Positions 60,912-64,000 of a stretch of DNA of 64,000 bases are shown here, in pieces. The notes under the pieces are model-generated. The model saw nothing but the letters and a program-made list of their open reading frames with translations, did no database searches and was not told where the DNA came from. Source of the stretch: Nisaea sp. (GTDB lineage Bacteria; Pseudomonadota; Alphaproteobacteria; Thalassobaculales; Thalassobaculaceae); NCBI RefSeq assembly GCF_017640745.1, contig NZ_JAEPQA010000020.1, forward strand, positions 24,588 to 88,587, given 5' to 3'. The position numbers and the translations under genes were made by a program. The stretch's first letter is position 1, and the number at the start of each line of letters is the position of its first letter.

Positions 60912-61508
60912 ATGAGAACTTCACAAAAAAAGCGGCTGATCGTCGGCATCAGCGGGGCCTCGGGAATCGTCTATGGCGTCCGGTTGCTGGAGCTTCTGCG
61001 GGCGCTCCCCGAAGAGCAAAGGGTCGAGACCCATCTGATCATGAGCCGGGCTGCGGAAGTCACGCTCGCGCACGAAACGGATTTCAAGGTCCGGGAGGTC
61101 GAGAAGCTCGCCGATGTGGTCCATGCCAACAAGGATATCGGCGCGTCCGTTGCCTCCGGATCCTTCCGCACGCTCGGGATGATCATCGCACCCTGCTCGA
61201 TGAAGAGCCTCGCGGAGATTGCGACGGGCGTGACGGACACCCTGCTGTCGCGCGCGGCGGACGTGGTGCTGAAGGAACGGCGCCGGCTGGTCTGCATGGT
61301 GCGCGAGACCCCGCTTCATTCGGGGCATCTGCGCAACATGCTCGCGCTCTCGGACATGGGGGCGGTGATCGCGCCGCCGGTGCCGGCCTTCTATGCCAAG
61401 CCGGAAAGCATTGCCGACATGGTGGATCACTCGCTTGGACGGGTGCTCGACCTTTTCGATCTCGACAGCGGGACGGTGCATCGCTGGCGGGAGAGGGACG
61501 AGTCGTGA
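60912..61508 (+). CDS. ubiX: flavin prenyltransferase UbiX
   Basis: A 198-residue UbiX-type enzyme that makes prenylated FMN for UbiD decarboxylases. The FMN-binding GISGASGIVYG (12-22) and the APCSMKSLAEIATG segment are conserved, and the C-terminal MVDHSLGRVLDLF is typical. A UbiD gene is not in the window. The stop overlaps the GTG start of the GNAT gene. Confidence 0.93.
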   Translation: MRTSQKKRLIVGISGASGIVYGVRLLELLRALPEEQRVETHLIMSRAAEVTLAHETDFKVREVEKLADVVHANKDIGASVASGSFRTLGMIIAPCSMKSLAEIATGVTDTLLSRAADVVLKERRRLVCMVRETPLHSGHLRNMLALSDMGAVIAPPVPAFYAKPESIADMVDHSLGRVLDLFDLDSGTVHRWRERDES

Positions 61509-62038
61509 GCGGTGGCGCCGGGTTCTCCGTCCGTCTTCTGGGCGAAGAGGACGCGGCCGACTTTCTCGCGCTCAGGAAAAATGCGCTCGAGACCTTTCCG
61601 GCGGCATTCAGTGCTGCTCCGGAGGACGATTTCCTGCAATCCGAGCCAGATGTCCGTGCTCTTTTCAGGCGCCGGGAGGACGGCGTGGTGTTCGGCGGGT
61701 TTGCCGATCGTCTGAAGGGGGGCGTCGGTCTGTTCCGCGACAAGAAGCTGAAGACCCGGCACAAGGTGCATGTCTGGACCATGTTCGTGGAGCGTGACGC
61801 GCGCGGGTCCGGCATGGGGCGGGCGCTGCTCGAGGCTGCGATCGGTCACGCCGGCGGAATGGACGGTGTTACCGACATACATCTTGGTGTTTCGGATCTG
61901 GCACCCGCGGCACGCGCACTCTATGAAAGCGTCGGATTCGTCACCTGGGGAGTGGAGCCGAGAGCCCTTAAGATTCAAGGCCCTACGGTTTCTATCCGGC
62001 AGATGGTGCTGCCCGTGCAGCGCACCGGACAGGGCTGA
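61505..62038 (+). CDS. GNAT-family N-acetyltransferase
   Basis: A 177-residue acetyltransferase with a GTG start overlapping the ubiX stop (GTGA). The acetyl-CoA binding motif A is VWTMFVERDARGSGMGRALLEAAI, with R-x-x-G-x-G as RGSGMG, and the C-terminal motif B is ALYESVGFVTWG. The substrate is unknown, and coupling to ubiX gives no evident clue. Confidence 0.88.
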   Translation: MSGGAGFSVRLLGEEDAADFLALRKNALETFPAAFSAAPEDDFLQSEPDVRALFRRREDGVVFGGFADRLKGGVGLFRDKKLKTRHKVHVWTMFVERDARGSGMGRALLEAAIGHAGGMDGVTDIHLGVSDLAPAARALYESVGFVTWGVEPRALKIQGPTVSIRQMVLPVQRTGQG

Positions 62039-62361
62039 CGGCCAGCTTCAATTGAACGGTTCATTGTAACATTTCGGTCGCCTTGCTGACTCCGACTTGA
62101 CATTTCCTGTGGGGGCATTACCGTCTGCAGCGGGCAAGTTGAACAGGGTGCTCAAAGTCTAAAAAGAATAAAAAGAAGGGCCGCGCTTCGGCGCGGTCCT
62201 TTGATTCTGGACCGGCGGTTTCGGGGGATGGTGGGACACTCCCGGAGCCGCAAGAGCACCCTCCGAAGCCTTTCTCTCTTGCGTCTCTCCTTGCGTCTGA
62301 TAAGGCATCCGTCGAAGATCGCGCCCGAACGCGACCGGCGCCCATCAGGGAGGGACAGCGC
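62039..62361. other. 323-bp leader upstream of metY with hairpins and a short repeat
   Basis: No protein-coding gene is supported here. It contains a GC-rich UUCG hairpin (62178-62199), a small G/C-rich hairpin region (62225-62265), a 9-bp direct repeat CTTGCGTCT (62278-62286 and 62290-62298) and a GGGAGGG ribosome site just before the metY start at 62362. No SAM, SAM-II or SAH riboswitch was recognised by eye. On the minus strand the first hairpin is followed by a long T-run. Confidence 0.5.
62160..62199 (-). terminator. strong intrinsic-terminator-like hairpin on the minus strand
   Basis: GGGCCGCGC (62178-62186), a TTCG loop and GCGCGGTCC (62191-62199) pair with one mismatch/wobble. On the minus strand it is followed by TTCTTTTTATTCTTTTTAG, a much better U-tract than the plus-strand side (TTTGATT). 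No minus-strand protein gene leads into it, so it may end an untranslated transcript, or end the ubiX-GNAT mRNA less efficiently on the plus strand. Confidence 0.55.
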
Positions 62362-63669
62362 ATGGCTTCCGACGGCAATCTTTTCGGCTTCGACACGCTC
62401 GCACTGCATGCGGGACAGCAACCGGACAGCGATACCGGCGCCCGGGCGGTGCCAATCTACCAGACCACGTCCTATGTCTTCCGCGACGTCGAGCATGCGG
62501 CATCGCTCTTCAACCTCGAACGGGCCGGGCACATCTATTCGCGGATCTCCAACCCGACCGTCGCGGTGCTTGAAGAGCGGATGGCGGCGCTGGAGGGCGG
62601 AGTCGGTGCGGTGGCGACCGCCAGCGGCCACGCGGCCCTGCATTTGGCGATCGCGACCCTGATGGGGGCGGGCTCGCACATCGTCGCCTCCAGCGCGCTC
62701 TACGGTGGCAGTCACAACCTCTTCAGCCACACGCTGCCGCGCTTCGGCATCGAGACCACCAAGGTCCATCCGCGCGATATCGAGGGCTTCCGCAAGGCGA
62801 TCCGTCCGGAAACCCGCTTGGTCTTCGCCGAGACCATCGGAAACCCCGGCCTTGAGGTGCTGGACATCGAGGCGCTCGCCGCCGTCGCGCATGAGGCCGG
62901 TGTTCCGCTGATGATCGATTCCACCTTCACCACGCCCTATCTCTGCCGGCCTTTCGATCACGGCGCCGACCTGATCATGCATTCGGCGACCAAATGGCTT
63001 GGCGGACATGGCGTTGCGATCGGCGGCGTGCTGGTCGACGGCGGGCGTTTCGACTGGGAGGCCTCCGGCAAGTTCCCGACCCTGACGGAGCCCTATGCCG
63101 GCTATCACGGCCTCGATTTCGCCGAGGAGTTCGGACCGCAGGCCTTCTGCATGCGGGCGCGGGCGGAGGGCCTGCGCGATTTCGGCGCCTGTCTCTCGCC
63201 GCAGAACGCCTTCCACCTGATGCAGGGGATCGAGACCCTGCCGCTGCGCATGGACCGGCATGTCGCCAATGCGCGCAAGGTCGCTGCCTTCCTCGAAAGC
63301 TCCGAAGCCGTGGAGTGGGTGCTCTATCCGGAACTCGACAGCCACCCGGACCATGAACTTGCGAAGCGCCTTATGCCGAAGGGCGCGGGTTCGATGATCG
63401 CCTTCGGCATCAAGGGTGGGCGCGAGGCCGGCAAGACCTTTATCGAGCGGCTCGGAGTCTGGTCCCATCTCGCCAATGTCGGCGACGCCAAGTCGCTGGT
63501 CATCCATCCCGCCAGCACCACGCACCAGCAGATGGACGCCGAGATGATGAAGGCGGCGGGGCTTTCCGAGGATCTGGTCCGGCTTTCGGTGGGCCTCGAG
63601 GATGTGGACGATCTGATCGCCGACCTGAAACAGGCGCTGCGCGCCGCGACCATGCGCAAGGCAGGATAA
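62362..63669 (+). CDS. metY: O-acetylhomoserine sulfhydrylase (MetY-type)
   Basis: A 435-residue Cys/Met metabolism PLP enzyme. The PLP lysine is in HSATKWLGGHG, and the N-terminus FDTLALHAGQQPDSDTGARAVPIYQT and YSRISNPT are classic. The length (about 430) fits MetY rather than the shorter MetB/MetZ. It makes homocysteine from O-acetylhomoserine and sulfide. It is followed 3 bases later by an alpha/beta hydrolase gene. Confidence 0.92.
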   Translation: MASDGNLFGFDTLALHAGQQPDSDTGARAVPIYQTTSYVFRDVEHAASLFNLERAGHIYSRISNPTVAVLEERMAALEGGVGAVATASGHAALHLAIATLMGAGSHIVASSALYGGSHNLFSHTLPRFGIETTKVHPRDIEGFRKAIRPETRLVFAETIGNPGLEVLDIEALAAVAHEAGVPLMIDSTFTTPYLCRPFDHGADLIMHSATKWLGGHGVAIGGVLVDGGRFDWEASGKFPTLTEPYAGYHGLDFAEEFGPQAFCMRARAEGLRDFGACLSPQNAFHLMQGIETLPLRMDRHVANARKVAAFLESSEAVEWVLYPELDSHPDHELAKRLMPKGAGSMIAFGIKGGREAGKTFIERLGVWSHLANVGDAKSLVIHPASTTHQQMDAEMMKAAGLSEDLVRLSVGLEDVDDLIADLKQALRAATMRKAG

Positions 63670-63672
63670 GTC

Positions 63673-64000
63673 ATGAAGTTCGAAGTTGCCGGCCGCGAGG
63701 CCTTCGCGGCGACCGGTGGCCGTCCTTTCGACGGCGCCAAACCGACCCTACTGATGCTGCACGGGGCGGGGATGGACCATACGGTCTGGTCCCTGCAGTC
63801 ACGCTATTTCGCGCATCACGGCTTTTCCGTGCTCGCCATCGACCTGCCGGGACACGGGCGGAGTGCGGGCACGGCGCCTGAAACAATCCCGGCTGCTGCC
63901 GACTGGTGCGTCGCGGCGCTGGACGCGGCGGGTGCAGGTGACGTGGTGGTCATGGGGCATTCCATGGGGGCGCTCGTCGCCCTCGAGGTCGCGGCCCGCC
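63673..64000 (+). CDS. alpha/beta hydrolase, N-terminal part
   Basis: The gene runs off the window after about 109 residues. It begins MKFEVAGREAFAATGG and has the oxyanion-hole segment MLHGAGMDHTVW, the AIDLPGHGRS strand and the nucleophile elbow GHSMGA with the catalytic serine. It follows metY by 3 bases and could be co-transcribed, though it is a general hydrolase (possibly an esterase). The substrate is unknown. Confidence 0.85.
   Translation, partial: MKFEVAGREAFAATGGRPFDGAKPTLLMLHGAGMDHTVWSLQSRYFAHHGFSVLAIDLPGHGRSAGTAPETIPAAADWCVAALDAAGAGDVVVMGHSMGALVALEVAAR

Noticed and set aside
60833..61504. N-terminal extension of the GNAT gene reaching through the ubiX region
   Set aside because: The region encodes intact UbiX in another frame; the GTG at 61505 overlapping the ubiX stop gives a normal GNAT length.
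62039..62361. SAM- or SAH-sensing riboswitch before metY
   Set aside because: I looked for SAM-I, SAM-II and SAH core blocks and found none; a covariance-model search would be decisive.

Overview
The window looks like a piece of chromosome from a marine-type, high-GC alphaproteobacterium, most plausibly of the Rhodospirillales (Nisaea/Thalassobaculum/Oceanibaculum-like). The support is an ispH-thrB-rnhA block, a TrcR/DUF1013 cell-cycle regulator, DUF1192 and DUF465 small proteins, several alphaproteobacterial PAS_5-type proteins, a soxBDAG sarcosine oxidase operon and a tandem glycine riboswitch. The taxonomic call is inference from gene content; no rRNA or tRNA gene was seen. Gene density is high and most genes use strong GGAGG-type ribosome sites or overlap starts with upstream stops. 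I saw no prophage, insertion sequence, CRISPR array or genomic island.

Layout. 1-2.3 kb: tail of an FtsX-type permease, two small exported proteins, a b-type cytochrome and a membrane-anchored LuxR-type protein. 2.2-7.4 kb (minus): glycine riboswitch, gcvT-gcvH-gcvP and a YbaK-type tRNA editing protein. 7.5-11.7 kb: lipoprotein, ispH, thrB, rnhA and an MFS transporter. 11.7-17.1 kb: SRPBCC protein, a dimethylglycine/sarcosine dehydrogenase-like flavoprotein, a methyltransferase, and a divergent TetR/NmrA pair around a clear dyad. 17.2-20.2 kb (minus): a large DUF4347 + RTX calcium-repeat protein. 20.4-22.6 kb: split altronate/sulfolactate dehydratase-like pair plus an RraA-like aldolase. 22.7-24.2 kb: type III polyketide synthase plus ICMT-type methyltransferase. 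24.3-26.9 kb: orphan genes, two of which overlap convergently by 216 bp.

27.3-30.1 kb: MttB-family methyltransferase and a D-serine dehydratase/D-threonine aldolase-like enzyme. 30.2-34.0 kb: potassium channel with a zinc ribbon, HxlR/nitronate monooxygenase pair, GST and a phosphoesterase. 34.0-39.3 kb (minus): soxBDAG. 39.4-42.7 kb: two PAS_5 proteins and a large orphan membrane protein. 42.9-50.3 kb: class III aminotransferase divergent from a complete Dpp/Opp-type ABC importer. 50.3-57.1 kb: REP-like element, prpE, degenerate EAL protein, exported orphan, azlCD and a GlxA/GbdR-like AraC regulator. 57.3-64 kb: a decayed ferredoxin-like gene, TrcR, DUF1192, tandem 3-hydroxybutyrate dehydrogenases, DUF465, ubiX, GNAT, metY and the start of an alpha/beta hydrolase gene.

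A recurrent theme is methylated-amine and one-carbon metabolism: the MttB-like enzyme, the DMGDH-like enzyme, tetrameric sarcosine oxidase, riboswitch-controlled glycine cleavage and a GbdR-like regulator together could convert betaine-type osmolytes through dimethylglycine and sarcosine to glycine and then methylene-THF. They lie in separate transcription units over about 55 kb, so the pathway link is inference. The less ordinary items are the polyketide pair, the zinc-ribbon channel, the degenerate EAL protein, the internally deleted ferredoxin-like gene, the convergent overlap at 24.9-25.1 kb, and a candidate minus-strand noncoding locus in the metY leader.
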